Below, one piece after another: positions 18,068-27,753 of a stretch of 64,000 bases of DNA. Within the stretch, counting starts at the first letter, position 1, and each line of letters begins with the position of its first letter. The position numbers were made by a program, and so were the translations under genes. Source of the stretch: Methylobacterium cerastii (GTDB lineage: Bacteria; Pseudomonadota; Alphaproteobacteria; Rhizobiales; Beijerinckiaceae). Below the pieces are notes generated by a model. The model saw nothing but the letters and a program-made list of their open reading frames with translations. It was not told the DNA's origin and ran no database searches. The stretch is taken from positions 1-64,000 of the forward strand of contig NZ_BPQG01000036.1 in the NCBI RefSeq assembly GCF_022179125.1. Reading direction: 5' to 3'.

Positions 18068-18694
18068 TCAGGCCCTCAGTGGCCAGGACGCCTCGACCGC
18101 GTAGTGGATCGGCTTGAAGGCGAAGTTGTTCGATTGCAGCGCCGAGCAGGCGGTGAGCCCGATCACGAGGTCCTGCATCGCCTCGAACACGATCCGGTCG
18201 CCGGCGCGGCTCAGGGGCGGCTCGACCTTCAGCGCGCCCGTGTGCCCGTCGACGGTGACGTTCATGAAGACGTTGAACGCCACCGGGATGCGGTCCGGCC
18301 CGATGCCGAAGGGCTCGAGGGCGGCCGCGAGGTTGCCGAAGCATCCGCGATGCGGCTCGGCGTCGCCGTAGATGATGCGGAAGGTGTCGGCCGAGCACGG
18401 CGTCAGGAGGAAGTCGTGCCGGCCGACCGTGTCCTCGACGATGCGCAGCATCACGTTCGAGCGGTTCGAGTAGAGCGGGTCGCCCGTCGTCAGGTAGATC
18501 CGGCTGGCGTAATCCAGCGTCCGGCCCGACGAGATCACCTCGTCGAGGTCGCCGCGGTTGAACGCCAGCAAGTCCGCGACCTGCTCGCCCTGCGGGTCGG
18601 TGACCACCAGGAACTGGCCCTTGTCGAGGGTGAAGGCCGTGCCCGAGCGCGGCGCGATGGTGTGGTGCCCGCAGGCCGAATGCGCCTCAGACAT
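18068..18694 (-). CDS. DUF1989 (urea carboxylase-associated) family protein
   Basis: This 208-residue protein carries the DUF1989 signatures: an early G-Q-x-L-V-V-x-D-x-x-G-x-Q-V-A-D-L, S-x-G-x-T-L, N-R-S-N-V-M-L-R-I-V-E-D and D-F-L-L-T-P-C-S. The N-terminal A-C-G-H-H and several Cys/His residues suggest metal binding. Family members occur near urea carboxylase and amino acid degradation genes, but neither is here. Its start overlaps the end of the YqcI/YcgG gene by 8 bases, so the two are probably co-translated and act on one pathway. Confidence 0.85.
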   Translation of the reverse strand: MSEAHSACGHHTIAPRSGTAFTLDKGQFLVVTDPQGEQVADLLAFNRGDLDEVISSGRTLDYASRIYLTTGDPLYSNRSNVMLRIVEDTVGRHDFLLTPCSADTFRIIYGDAEPHRGCFGNLAAALEPFGIGPDRIPVAFNVFMNVTVDGHTGALKVEPPLSRAGDRIVFEAMQDLVIGLTACSALQSNNFAFKPIHYAVEASWPLRA

Positions 18695-19451
18695 CGCCGC
18701 CGCCCTTCGTGCGCCCGCTGAACGGGCAGGCCCAGTCGGAATCGACCGCACGCCCGCTGTACTGGCGCGCCTCCGAGACCTCGCCGTGCCGGGACAGCAT
18801 CGGGTTGAGCGAGCCGGCGAAGGCCGCGTCGCGCGCCAGGATGTTCTCGCGCAGCTTCTCGTAGCGGCCTTCCGCGCGGAGCCGCTCGAACTGGTCGTGG
18901 AGGTTGAAGACCAGGACCGGCGAACTGAAGCGCCGGGCCGGCCGGCTCGCCCCCGGATGCAGGCCGACGATGAAGAACGCCTCGCCGCCGAAGCTGAGCG
19001 AGAAGTGCGCGTCCTCCGGGTCGGCGGAGACGCGCCGGTCGTAGGCCTGGCCGAGGAAGCCGTCCTTGTCCGAGAGCGATTGCGCCCGCGCCCACAGGTT
19101 CTCCTCGAAGGCCTGCTCGGAGAGGTCGCCGGGCCCCTCGAACACGATGGCGAAGCTCTGGAACAGGTCGGGCTGGGCGCGGTAGCGGGCGATGAACGCC
19201 AGCAGCGCCGGATAGATGCGTGTGTCGTCCCAGCCGGAGGTGATGTCGCGGGCGACCACGATCTTCATCCGCCCCCGCGACAGGGCCGACTTGGCGCCGA
19301 CGCAAGGGAAGGGCTGAGCCCGGATGAAGTCCCGGAACTGCGCCGCCAGCGGATGGTCGGCGTCGTCCCGCGGCATCCGGATCGGCGCCGGGTGCAGAGT
19401 GGACAGGTCGGTGGCGAGCGAAAACCCGCGGTTGTCCGCGTAGGAAAGCAT
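18687..19451 (-). CDS. YqcI/YcgG family protein, probable heme-dependent N-oxygenase (GntA-like)
   Basis: This 254-residue protein has family features: an early P-C-V-G-A-K, W-D-D-T-R-I-Y-P-A-L, and the central H-P-G-A-S-R-P-A-R-R-F and F-N-L-H-D-Q-F-E-R-L-R blocks, ending in W-A-C-P-F-S-G. GntA, a member of this family, is a heme enzyme that hydroxylates a guanidine nitrogen in guanitoxin biosynthesis, so a heme-dependent oxygenase role is plausible. The substrate is inference. The chosen ATG at 19451 starts just before MLSYADNRGF. Overlap with the DUF1989 gene argues for a joint function. Confidence 0.8.
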   Translation of the reverse strand: MLSYADNRGFSLATDLSTLHPAPIRMPRDDADHPLAAQFRDFIRAQPFPCVGAKSALSRGRMKIVVARDITSGWDDTRIYPALLAFIARYRAQPDLFQSFAIVFEGPGDLSEQAFEENLWARAQSLSDKDGFLGQAYDRRVSADPEDAHFSLSFGGEAFFIVGLHPGASRPARRFSSPVLVFNLHDQFERLRAEGRYEKLRENILARDAAFAGSLNPMLSRHGEVSEARQYSGRAVDSDWACPFSGRTKGGGDV

Positions 19452-19667
19452 GAGAACCCGCGTCTGCGATGAATTTTGCGGCACGGTTGCCGATGCCGGA
19501 GGCAGATCGCCGTCCGGATCGGGGGAACCGGCCTCAGCCGGTGCGGTTCCTGGTCCCGCGCAAGTCCGCCGCGATCGGTCGCACACGCCTGTGGACAGCG
19601 TCGGCGCGGGGCGACGTCCGCGCCCCGGCGATCCGATCGCTGGGGATCGGGGCGCGCGCTGGGCGCC

Positions 19668-22388
19668 TCAGCCCTCGGCTTCGGCCAGGATCTCGCGCTT
19701 GCCGGCATGGTTGGCACCGCCGACGATGCCCTCCTGCTCCATGCGCTCCATGATCGAGGCGGCGCGGTTGTAGCCGATCTGCAGGCGGCGCTGGATGTAG
19801 CTTGTGGACGCCTTCTTGTCGCGCAGCACGACCTGGACGGCCTGGTCGTAGAGGTCGCCGCCGGCCTCGCCGAACGAGCCCTGGTCGAACACCGCGCCGT
19901 CCACTTCCAGCGCGTCGCCGCCGCGGCCTGCGACCGGGGCCGAGCCCTTGGGAGCGTCCTCCGACCCGTCGTCGGCGGTGACCGCCTCGAGGTAGGCCGG
20001 CCGGCCCTGGCGCTTGAGGTGGGCGACCACGCTCTCGACTTCCGAGTCCGAGCAGAACGGCCCGTGCACGCGCGTCGTGCGACCGCCGCCGGCCATGAAC
20101 AGCATGTCGCCCTGGCCCAAGAGCTGCTCGGCGCCCATCTCGCCGAGGATCGTGCGCGAGTCGATCTTGCTCGTCACCTGGAAGCTGATCCGCGTCGGGA
20201 AGTTCGCCTTGATCGTGCCGGTGATCACGTCCACCGACGGACGCTGCGTCGCCATGATCAGGTGGATGCCGGCCGCCCGCGCCATCTGCGCCAGACGCTG
20301 GATCGCACCCTCGATGTCCTTGCCGGCCACCATCATTAGGTCGGCCATCTCGTCGACCACGATCACGATGTAGGGCAACGGGGAGAGGTCCATCTCCTCG
20401 TTCTCGTAGACGGCCTCGCCGGTCTGCCGGTCGAACCCGGTCTGGACGGTGCGGGTCAGGACCTCGCCACGCTGGCGCGCCTCGTCGAGCCGGGCGTTGA
20501 ACCCGTCGATGTTGCGCACGCCGACCTTGGACATCTTCTTGTAGCGCTCCTCCATCTCGCGCACGGCCCACTTGAGGGCGATGACCGCCTTCTTGGGGTC
20601 GGTGACGACGGGCGAGAGCAGGTGCGGGATGCCGTCGTAGACGGACAGCTCCAGCATCTTCGGGTCGACCATGATCAGGCGGCACTCCTCCGGCTTCATC
20701 CGGTAGAGCAGGCTGAGGATCATGGTGTTGATCGCCACCGACTTGCCCGAGCCGGTGGTGCCGGCCACCAGCAGGTGCGGCATGCGGGCGAGGTCGGCGA
20801 TGATCGGCTCGCCGCCGATGTTCTTGCCGAGGCAAAGCGCGAGCTTGTGCTTGGTCTCGACGAAGTCGACCGAGGCCAGGAGCTCGCGCAGGTAAACCGT
20901 CTCGCGCCGCGCGTTCGGCAGCTCGATGCCGATGGCGTTGCGGCCGGGGACCACGGCGACGCGGGCCGAGACCGCCGACATCGACCGGGCGATGTCGTCG
21001 GCGAGCGAAATCACCCGGGAGGACTTGGTGCCGGGGGCCGGCTCCAATTCGTAGAGAGTCACGACCGGGCCGGGGCGCACCGCGAGGATGTCGCCGCGTA
21101 CGCCGAAATCGCCCAGCGTCGCCTCCAGAAGGGTCGCGTTCTGCTCCAGCGCGTCGGCCGAGACCAGGCTCGCCTGCGAGGGGCCGCGCGGCTCGGCCAG
21201 GAGATCGAGCGCCGGATGGCGGTAATCGTTCGGGTCGCTCATCGGCGCCGGGCGACGGGCTTGCGCCACCGGTGCGACCGGCGCGGAGACGCGGGAGGCC
21301 GCGACCTCCGCCGGGACGGCGGCGGGCGCATCCTCGCCCTCGAACTCCTCGTCGTCGTGGACGACGGGGATCGGACGCCGGGCCTGCGGCGCGCCAAGGG
21401 TCGTGTCATGCGGCGCGAATTCAGGTGAAGCTTGCTCCCCGCGCGGCTCGAAGACCGGCTCGCGGCGCGGCTCGGCCGCGCGGCCGCCGTTCGGCAGCTG
21501 GCTCGCCCAGGGCAGGTCCTCGTCGGAGAAGGCGCGCCGGGCGGCGAGCGCCGGCGAGGCGCCGGCGAAGCTCAGGCCGCCGACGCCAAGGCGCTGCGCC
21601 CGCCACATCTCCCAGCGCTCGGCCAAGGCCGCCCGGCCGCGCATCGCCGCCTGGAGGACAGTGCCGAATCCGACGATGCCGAGCCCCGGCTCGTCGGATT
21701 CGTCGCGCTCGTCGTACCCGCGGTCCTGTCGGCGGTCCTGGCTCGCATCCGGATGGGTCCGGCGCGGGCGGTTGGCCTGCGCCGCGACGGGCGGCAGGTC
21801 CTCGTCCGCCTCCTCGAGGGCGGGGCCGACGCGGCAGGCGGCCGTGAGGCTGAGGATCGCGACGCCGGCGTAGACGAAGCCGACCAGCGCCGCGCCGGCC
21901 TGCGAGATCGCGCCGACGATGGTGCGCGCGGCCGACATCAGAGCGTCGCCCGCGACGCCCCCGAGCCCGGTCGGCAGCGGCCAGCGGGCGGTCGGCGGCA
22001 GGGCGCTGGCCACCGCGCTCGCGGCGCAGAAGCCGATGATCCAGAGCGCGATCCGCATCCCGCCGTTCGGCAGGTCGCGTTCGCGCATCAGGCGGATGCC
22101 CCACAGGGCCGGCGGCAGCACGAAGGCGAGCGCGCCGAGGCCGAGGATCTGCATCGCGAGATCCGAGACCACGGCGCCGGGCTGGCCGAGGACGTTGTGG
22201 GCGAGGTGGTCGGTGGCGTGGTTCAGGCTGGGGTCGTCGATCGACCACGTCGCCAGCGCGACGGTCAGCCCGATCGCACCCGTGAACAGGACGAGCCCGC
22301 CGAGTTCCGTCAGCCGCCGCGCCAGGAACGGGCGCAGCGTGTCGACGAAGGTATCGTAGGGCGACGCGGGGCGGCGAAGCGAGCGCAT
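19668..22388 (-). CDS. ftsK: DNA translocase FtsK
   Basis: The 906-residue protein has four hydrophobic segments in the first 190 residues, a long Arg/Pro/acidic linker, the alpha-beta motor domain (Walker A G-T-T-G-S-G-K-S, Walker [12 protein letters not shown]) and a C-terminal gamma winged-helix domain ([23 protein letters not shown] in part). It anchors at the septum and pumps chromosome dimers toward XerCD/dif. Neither start has a clear Shine-Dalgarno. I prefer 22388 (MRSLRRP), though 22451 is in frame. Divergent from mtnA. It ends with AEAEG, a short acidic tail. Confidence 0.93.
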   Translation of the reverse strand: MRSLRRPASPYDTFVDTLRPFLARRLTELGGLVLFTGAIGLTVALATWSIDDPSLNHATDHLAHNVLGQPGAVVSDLAMQILGLGALAFVLPPALWGIRLMRERDLPNGGMRIALWIIGFCAASAVASALPPTARWPLPTGLGGVAGDALMSAARTIVGAISQAGAALVGFVYAGVAILSLTAACRVGPALEEADEDLPPVAAQANRPRRTHPDASQDRRQDRGYDERDESDEPGLGIVGFGTVLQAAMRGRAALAERWEMWRAQRLGVGGLSFAGASPALAARRAFSDEDLPWASQLPNGGRAAEPRREPVFEPRGEQASPEFAPHDTTLGAPQARRPIPVVHDDEEFEGEDAPAAVPAEVAASRVSAPVAPVAQARRPAPMSDPNDYRHPALDLLAEPRGPSQASLVSADALEQNATLLEATLGDFGVRGDILAVRPGPVVTLYELEPAPGTKSSRVISLADDIARSMSAVSARVAVVPGRNAIGIELPNARRETVYLRELLASVDFVETKHKLALCLGKNIGGEPIIADLARMPHLLVAGTTGSGKSVAINTMILSLLYRMKPEECRLIMVDPKMLELSVYDGIPHLLSPVVTDPKKAVIALKWAVREMEERYKKMSKVGVRNIDGFNARLDEARQRGEVLTRTVQTGFDRQTGEAVYENEEMDLSPLPYIVIVVDEMADLMMVAGKDIEGAIQRLAQMARAAGIHLIMATQRPSVDVITGTIKANFPTRISFQVTSKIDSRTILGEMGAEQLLGQGDMLFMAGGGRTTRVHGPFCSDSEVESVVAHLKRQGRPAYLEAVTADDGSEDAPKGSAPVAGRGGDALEVDGAVFDQGSFGEAGGDLYDQAVQVVLRDKKASTSYIQRRLQIGYNRAASIMERMEQEGIVGGANHAGKREILAEAEG

Positions 22389-22613
22389 GCGGGACCGGAC
22401 GCGAAAGGAGACTCTGACCCCGGAGGCTAGGCCCCTTCCGTTAACGCGCATTTAAGGTTGAAAAAGTCCTGACGCCTCCCTGCCGGCCTTCGCCGAGAGG
22501 CAGCACGTTCTCGGAACGCGCGGCGATCGGGCGCGACCCGTCCCCGCCGTCGCGATCCCGCGCGGGACGTCCGCGAGGGTGCAAAACGCGATTCGATATG
22601 GCAAACCGGGGCC

Positions 22614-23711
22614 ATGCAGATCGACGGACGCCCCTACAGGACCATCTTCCCCGACCCGGACGGCGTCAGCGTCCAGGTCATCGACCAGACCCGCCTGCCC
22701 TTCGCCTTCGAGCTGCAGCGGCTGGCGAGCCTCGACGGCGCCGCACGCGCGATCCGCACCATGGTGGTGCGCGGCGCGCCGCTGATCGGCGTGACCGCGG
22801 CCTACGGCCTCGCCTTCGCCATGCGCGAGGACGCCTCGAACGCCGGCCTCGACCACGCCGTGGCGGCGCTCGCCGCCACCCGCCCGACGGCGATCAACCT
22901 GCGCTGGGCCCTCGACCGCGTCGCCGGCAACCTGCGCCAGGTGCAGGCGCCGGAGCGGTTCGCCCGCGCCTTCGCCGAGGCCGGCCGCATCGCCGAGGAG
23001 GACGTGGCCAGCTGCCGCGCCATCGGCAACCACGGCGTCGGCCTGATCGCCGAGATCGCGCAGCGGACCGGCCGGACCGTCAACGTCCTGACCCATTGCA
23101 ACGCCGGATGGCTGGCCACCGTCGACTGGGGCACGGCGCTGGCGCCGATCTACGTCGCGCACGAAGCCGGCCTGCCGGTCCACGTGATCGTCGACGAGAC
23201 CCGGCCGCGCAACCAGGGTGCCGCGCTCACCGCCTTCGAGCTCAACGGCCACGGGGTGCCGCACACCGTCGTCGCCGACAACGCGGGCGGCCACCTGATG
23301 CAGCACGGCCAGGTCGACCTCTGCATCGTCGGCTCGGACCGCACCACCGCGTCCGGCGACGTCTGCAACAAGATCGGTACCTACCTGAAGGCCCTCGCCG
23401 CCCACGACAACGGCATCCCGTTCTACGTGGCGCTGCCGTTCTCGACGATCGACTGGACCCTGCGAGACGGCGTCGCCGAGATCCCGATCGAGGAGCGCGA
23501 CGCGCGCGAGGTCACCCACCTCACCGGCCGGCTGGCCGACGGCGGCTTCGCCACGGTCGAGGTGGTCTCGCCGGGCAGCCCCGTCGCCAACCCGGCCTTC
23601 GACGTCACCCCCGGCCGTCTCGTCACCGGCCTGATCACCGAGCGCGGCATCGCGCGGGCCGACACCGAGGGGCTGCTCGGCCTCTATCCCGAGCGGCGCC
23701 AGGCCGCCTGA
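22614..23711 (+). CDS. mtnA: S-methyl-5-thioribose-1-phosphate isomerase
   Basis: The 365-residue MtnA of the eIF2B-like isomerase fold has the catalytic Cys in [11 protein letters not shown] and the catalytic Asp in [11 protein letters not shown], plus V-R-G-A-P-L-I-G. It converts methylthioribose-1-phosphate to methylthioribulose-1-phosphate in methionine salvage. No other salvage genes are close. It is followed by an aminotransferase after a short gap that contains AGGGGAGG. Confidence 0.95.
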   Translation: MQIDGRPYRTIFPDPDGVSVQVIDQTRLPFAFELQRLASLDGAARAIRTMVVRGAPLIGVTAAYGLAFAMREDASNAGLDHAVAALAATRPTAINLRWALDRVAGNLRQVQAPERFARAFAEAGRIAEEDVASCRAIGNHGVGLIAEIAQRTGRTVNVLTHCNAGWLATVDWGTALAPIYVAHEAGLPVHVIVDETRPRNQGAALTAFELNGHGVPHTVVADNAGGHLMQHGQVDLCIVGSDRTTASGDVCNKIGTYLKALAAHDNGIPFYVALPFSTIDWTLRDGVAEIPIEERDAREVTHLTGRLADGGFATVEVVSPGSPVANPAFDVTPGRLVTGLITERGIARADTEGLLGLYPERRQAA

Positions 23712-23775
23712 GGGGAGGTTTTCGACGATCACCTCCGCGCCTCCCATTCTCGCCTGCCAGCGGCACCTGTTCGAG

Positions 23776-24867
23776 GTGCCGGCGGAGGTCGCCTACCTCG
23801 ACGCCGCGGCCTGGTCGCCGCTTCCGCGCAGCGTGCGGGCGGCGGGCGAGGCCGGCATGCGGGTCAAGAGCCTGCCCTGGGCCCATCCGCGCTCCGAGGT
23901 GCCGCCCTGGACCGAGCGGGCGCGCCGCGCGGCCGCCGGCCTGATCGGCGCGTCGGCCGACGACGTCGCCGTCGTCGGATCGGTGGCCGACGCGATCGCC
24001 ATCGCGGCTCGGGGGATCGTACCGGTCCCGGGCGGCCGCATCCTGCGGGTGGCCGAGGAGTTCCCGTCCCTCTGCTACGCCTTCGACCGCGTCGCCGCCG
24101 AGTCCGGCATGGTCGTCGAGGCGGTGCCGCGCCCGGCCGACGGCGACTGGACCGCGGCGCTCCTCGAAGCGGTCGCCCGCCCCGGCGCGCCGCCGCTCGC
24201 GGTCGCGACCCTGACGCCGCTGCACTGGGCCGACGGCACGGTCATCGACCTCGACCGCCTCGCCCCGGCCGTCCGCGCGGCCGGCGCCGCCCTGGTGGTG
24301 GATGCGACCCAGGCGGTCGGCGCCGTGCCCATCGACGTGGCGCGGTGGAAGCCCGACTTCCTGGCCTTCCCGACCTACAAGTGGGTGCTCGGCCCCTACA
24401 GCCTCGCCTTCCTCTATGCGGCGCCTCACCGCCAGGACGGGGCGCCGCTGGCGGAGAACGCCGGCAACCGCCCGCCGGCCGTGGGCGCGCGCCGCTACGA
24501 CCGGGGCGAATGCCACGATCCGGTCGGCCTGCCGATGGCGGCCACGGGGCTGGAACTGGTCGCGGGCTGGGGTATGCCGGCGATCGCGGGCCGGCTCCGG
24601 GCCTCGACCGACCGCCTCGCCGACGGTGTGGAGGCCCTGGGCCTCGCGGTTCCGCCGCGCGCGTTGCGCTGCCCGCACATCCTGGGCCTCACGGTGCCGG
24701 GCGTCGACGCGGAGGGTCTCGTCGCGCAACTGCGAAATCGGAACGTCTTCGTCAGCGCCCGGCTCGGCCGCCTTCGGATCAGCCCGCACGTCTGGGTCGA
24801 CGAGGCCGACCTGTCGCGGGTGCTGGCGGCGCTGGAGGCGGTGCTGCCCGGTCGCGGCGGCGGTTAG
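23776..24867 (+). CDS. Class V PLP-dependent aminotransferase (N-terminus uncertain)
   Basis: From the first standard start (GTG 23776) the product has 363 residues. It has class V features: the PLP-binding V-V-D-A-T-Q-A-V-G-A, and the Schiff-base Lys in F-L-A-F-P-T-Y-K-W-V-L-G-P. Reading further upstream in frame gives Q-R-H-L-F-E-V-P, which belongs to the usual N-terminal strand of this group. GTG 23776 lacks a ribosome binding site, whereas AGGGGAGG at 23711-23718 lies at good distance from an in-frame ATC at 23728. The true protein is therefore probably about 16 residues longer, with a non-standard start. The substrate is unknown. Confidence 0.8.
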   Translation: MPAEVAYLDAAAWSPLPRSVRAAGEAGMRVKSLPWAHPRSEVPPWTERARRAAAGLIGASADDVAVVGSVADAIAIAARGIVPVPGGRILRVAEEFPSLCYAFDRVAAESGMVVEAVPRPADGDWTAALLEAVARPGAPPLAVATLTPLHWADGTVIDLDRLAPAVRAAGAALVVDATQAVGAVPIDVARWKPDFLAFPTYKWVLGPYSLAFLYAAPHRQDGAPLAENAGNRPPAVGARRYDRGECHDPVGLPMAATGLELVAGWGMPAIAGRLRASTDRLADGVEALGLAVPPRALRCPHILGLTVPGVDAEGLVAQLRNRNVFVSARLGRLRISPHVWVDEADLSRVLAALEAVLPGRGGG

Positions 24868-24896
24868 CTGACGCTCCGGGCAGCCCGAAGCGTCAG
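24868..24896. terminator. Hairpin between convergent genes
   Basis: A 13-bp stem with one mismatch (CTGACGCTCCGGG and CCCGAAGCGTCAG) and a CAG loop fills the gap between two convergent genes. There is no T-run, so its function as a terminator is plausible but not certain. Confidence 0.5.
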
Positions 24897-25429
24897 TGCC
24901 CGGCCGGCGTCGACCCGGCGGTGGCGAGGCTGCGGCGGCTCTCGGCCTGGCCGCTGACCTCGCCGAAATACTTGGTCGAGTCGCCGAGCTGCACCGAGGG
25001 CTGGCAGTACGGCGTGCAGGAATACGAGTTCCGCTCCTCGGCGCCGCGCTGGACGGTGATCACCGATGTTTGGGAGGCCTCGACCCGGATCGTCGTCTCG
25101 GCCAGCATCGCGCCGGCCGCGTCGAGGGCGATCAGGTTGGTCGCGCCGAAGCTCTTGCCGGTCAGCACCAGCACGCCGTTCTTCTGCAGCGTCACGTCGG
25201 CGATGATCGGGTTGCCGACGATCACCGTCTGCGTCCGCTCCGGCAGGCGCATGACCTTGGCGTTGTCGACCACCACCGTGACGACCGGGAGCGTCTCGGC
25301 CCGCAGCGCCGGGGCTGCTGTGACGAGCAGCGCGACGGCAAGGGCCGCGCTCGGCAGGCGCTTCGCCTTCGAGGCATGCAGGGTGAGGCGGGGCTGGGTC
25401 GGGCGCATCGGCTGTTCGAACTCATCCAT
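24893..25429 (-). CDS. Secretin N-domain-like pilus assembly protein (CpaC N-terminal type)
   Basis: This 178-residue exported protein has a signal peptide (hydrophobic core LAVALLVTAAPALRA at about 30-45), then V-V-T-V-V-V-D-N-A-K-V-M-R-L and V-I-V-G-N-P-I-I-A-D-V-T as in the N-terminal domain found before Tad/T3 secretins, and no secretin barrel. Two Cys in Y-S-C-T-P-Y-C may form a disulfide. It points away from flp and the cpa operon across a 302-base shared regulatory gap. It may act as an accessory periplasmic ring component of the pilus channel. Confidence 0.75.
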   Translation of the reverse strand: MDEFEQPMRPTQPRLTLHASKAKRLPSAALAVALLVTAAPALRAETLPVVTVVVDNAKVMRLPERTQTVIVGNPIIADVTLQKNGVLVLTGKSFGATNLIALDAAGAMLAETTIRVEASQTSVITVQRGAEERNSYSCTPYCQPSVQLGDSTKYFGEVSGQAESRRSLATAGSTPAGH

Positions 25430-25731
25430 ACGCTGGGGTGCGGGGCCGAGGCGTCGCCGCCGCAGGCAGGTGCAGTGCTACGGAGCTGGCGACCCGCTCG
25501 TCACAAGAGACAACACGGATTTGGTGAAAGAAGCGCTAAAGCGGCCGGCACGGTTCTCGCCAAATCTTACGCTTTCTTCACCATGCCGAAGGTCTTGGCC
25601 TCGGTGACCGCTTTCGCGGACCGATTTAACCGAATGGCAAGGCGAGGCGGCCATTCTTCGTCTGCCGCCGATCGAAACAGCAGATCTTCGACGGTTCACC
25701 TCGCAAGTGTGTTCGACCAAGGATCACAACC
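25430..25731. promoter_or_regulatory. Divergent regulatory region between the CpaC-N-like gene and flp
   Basis: A 302-base gene-free gap, visibly less GC-rich than its surroundings, that must carry promoters for both directions. It contains an imperfect inverted repeat, GGTGAAAGAAGCG at 25523-25535 facing CGCTTTCTTCACC at 25570-25582 (11 of 13 positions pair). No clear sigma-70 or sigma-54 hexamers were found. Confidence 0.5.
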
Positions 25732-25896
25732 ATGAAGACCATGTTCAAGAAGTTCGCTTCCGACGAGTCCGGCGCCACCGCCATCGAATACGGCATGATC
25801 GCCGCCCTCATCGCCGTCGTGATCATCGGCACCCTGAAGGTCATCGGCACCAAGCTGAACGGCGCGTTCACCAACATCTCGACCCAGCTCGGCTGA
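25732..25896 (+). CDS. flp: Flp-family type IVb pilin
   Basis: A 54-residue pilin (MKTMFKKFASDESG, then A-T-A-I-E-Y-G-M-I). A short basic leader ends at Gly14, the mature pilin begins with Ala, Glu is at mature position +5, and one hydrophobic helix (MIAALIAVVIIGTLKVIG) follows. It is the major subunit of the adhesive Tad/Cpa pilus. AAGGA precedes the start. It lies directly before cpaA with a 344-base hairpin-containing spacer. Confidence 0.93.
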   Translation: MKTMFKKFASDESGATAIEYGMIAALIAVVIIGTLKVIGTKLNGAFTNISTQLG

Positions 25897-26240
25897 TCGG
25901 TCGGCTTCGGGCAACCGAAGACGGCAAAGTCGGCGGCAACGACCCGATCCCCCGGCTCCCCATGGGAGGCGGCCAGGGGATCGGGCGACGAAGGCGGCGG
26001 ACCGCCGGTTCGTCGCGGAAGCGGAACGAGACATCGGGGTGCGATGCGTCCGGTCGCGGTCGCGCATGCCCTGCCCCCTCGCGGGCCAAAGCCGATCCCG
26101 CGGTGGCGGGATCGGCTTCGCGTCGTCGACCGCGAGGCCGGCGTCTTGCGCGACGCCCCGGCTCTCCCGGCCGTAATTTGCGCTTTCTTCATGCCCTCGC
26201 CCGACACTGGGGCTCGAACGCCACGTCGACGGCGGCAAGG
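25897..26240 (+). other. flp-cpaA intergenic spacer with two strong hairpins
   Basis: A 344-base gene-free spacer. Hairpin 1 pairs CCCGATCCCC (25943-25952) with GGGGATCGGG (25976-25985). Hairpin 2 is a perfect 13-bp stem, AAGCCGATCCCGC (26089-26101) and GCGGGATCGGCTT (26106-26118), with a GGTG loop. Neither is followed by a T-run. They may stabilise the pilin mRNA end or attenuate read-through into cpaA. Confidence 0.65.
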
Positions 26241-26789
26241 ATGATGGCAACGGTCATGGCGAGCGTGATGGCAAGCACCGGTCTGGCGGGCTTCGGGCTC
26301 CTGGTCGTCTTTCCGTTCTTCATGGCCTACGCCGCGGCGAGCGACCTCCTTACGATGCTGATCCCGAACCGCATCTCGCTGGCGTTGATCGCCGGCTTCT
26401 GCGCGGTGGCCGCCACCGGCCTGTTCAGCCTGCCCGAGATCGGGATGCACCTCGCGGCGGGCGCGCTCGTGCTCGCCGTCACCTTCACCCTGTTCGCGCT
26501 GGGCAAGATCGGCGGCGGCGACGCCAAGCTCGCGGCGGCGACCGCGCTGTGGATCGGGTTCGACCAGCTCCTCGACTACCTTCTGGTCGCCTCGATCTTC
26601 GGCGGGGCGCTGACCCTGGCGATCCTGCTCGCGCGCAGCCATCCCCTGCCTCGGACCGTCGCCCGCCTGCCCTTCGCGCTGCACCTGCACGACGCCAAGA
26701 CCGGCATCCCCTACGGTATCGCGCTGGCGGCCTCCGCCCTGATGATCCTGCCCGAGACGCTGGTCTGGACGCGCGCCCTCGGCGGTTGA
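26241..26789 (+). CDS. cpaA: Tad pilus prepilin peptidase CpaA/TadV
   Basis: The 182-residue polytopic membrane protein has the two catalytic Asp motifs of type IV prepilin peptidases: A-S-D-L-L-T-M-L-I-P-N near the N-terminus and the G-G-G-D-A-K-L motif in the second half. It cleaves the Flp leader after Gly. The start is ambiguous, with in-frame ATGs at 26241, 26244 and 26256. GGCAAGG immediately precedes the first two, so 26256 also has reasonable spacing. It opens the cpaA-F/tadBC gene row. Confidence 0.85.
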   Translation: MMATVMASVMASTGLAGFGLLVVFPFFMAYAAASDLLTMLIPNRISLALIAGFCAVAATGLFSLPEIGMHLAAGALVLAVTFTLFALGKIGGGDAKLAAATALWIGFDQLLDYLLVASIFGGALTLAILLARSHPLPRTVARLPFALHLHDAKTGIPYGIALAASALMILPETLVWTRALGG

Positions 26790-26920
26790 TTCCGGGGCCG
26801 TCCGCAACAGGACATCGGCAAAAACCGGGCGGTCATCGCTCCTTAACCCTAATTTGAGGACTTCGCCCCTACCGTCGGGAAACGGATGGCACTCCTGCCG
26901 TCCCCTGCTTTGGCCCGACG

Positions 26921-27715
26921 ATGAAACCAGCGCGTCTTGCCGTCCTCGCCATCGCCCTCGTCGCGGGCGGTGGAGCGGCTCTCCTGATGAGCGGCGGCGA
27001 CCCGCCGCCCCCGCCGACGGTCGTCAAGGTCGAGGCGCCCGCGGCGCCGACCACCGACGTCCTCGTCGCGGCCGCCGAGCTGCCGATGGGGCAGGTGCTG
27101 CAGCCGGCCGACCTGCGCTGGCAGAAATGGCCCGACGACGCGCTGACCCCGGGCTACATCACTCGCAAGGACGTGCCGAAGGCGCTGGAGGAGACGGCCG
27201 GCGCGACGACCCGCTCGGCCTTCCTGTCCGGCGAGCCGATCCGTCCGCAGAAGCTCGTGCGCCCGGACAGCGGCTTCATGGCCGCGATCCTGCCCGCCGG
27301 GATGCGCGCCGTGGCGATCGTCACCGACAGCCGCGGCACCAACTCGGCCGGCGGCTTCATCCTGCCCAACGACCGCGTCGACGTGATCCGCACCTTCCGG
27401 GACGAGGAAAACTCGAAGTCGACCGGCAGCGACGTCCAGGTCTCCCAGACCATCCTGACCGACGTGCGCGTCCTCGCCGTCGGCCAGCTGATCCAGGAGA
27501 AGAACGGCACCAACGTCGTCACTGGCGAGACCGCCACCCTCGCCCTGACCCCCGGCCAGGCCGAGAAGATCACGCTGGCCCAGAAGGTCGGCTCCCTCTC
27601 GCTCGCCCTGCGCAGCCTCGCCGATTCCGGCCGTCCGCCGGAGGCCGAGGCCGCTCCCCAGGAGGCGGCCCTGACGGTGATGCGCTTCGGCGTCAGCCGG
27701 CAGCAGACGCGGTGA
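26921..27715 (+). CDS. cpaB: Flp pilus assembly protein CpaB/RcpC
   Basis: This 264-residue protein has an N-terminal membrane anchor (LAVLAIALVAGGGAALLM) followed by a SAF-like domain (DVLVAAAELPMGQVLQPADL, in part) typical of CpaB. It is a periplasmic subunit near the secretin channel and may bind peptidoglycan. It begins 131 bases after cpaA and ends just before cpaC, whose possible GTG start overlaps its stop codon. Confidence 0.92.
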   Translation: MKPARLAVLAIALVAGGGAALLMSGGDPPPPPTVVKVEAPAAPTTDVLVAAAELPMGQVLQPADLRWQKWPDDALTPGYITRKDVPKALEETAGATTRSAFLSGEPIRPQKLVRPDSGFMAAILPAGMRAVAIVTDSRGTNSAGGFILPNDRVDVIRTFRDEENSKSTGSDVQVSQTILTDVRVLAVGQLIQEKNGTNVVTGETATLALTPGQAEKITLAQKVGSLSLALRSLADSGRPPEAEAAPQEAALTVMRFGVSRQQTR

Positions 27716-27753
27716 GCCCCAAGATGCCCGAACCGCACGATGAGGTGCAGCCG

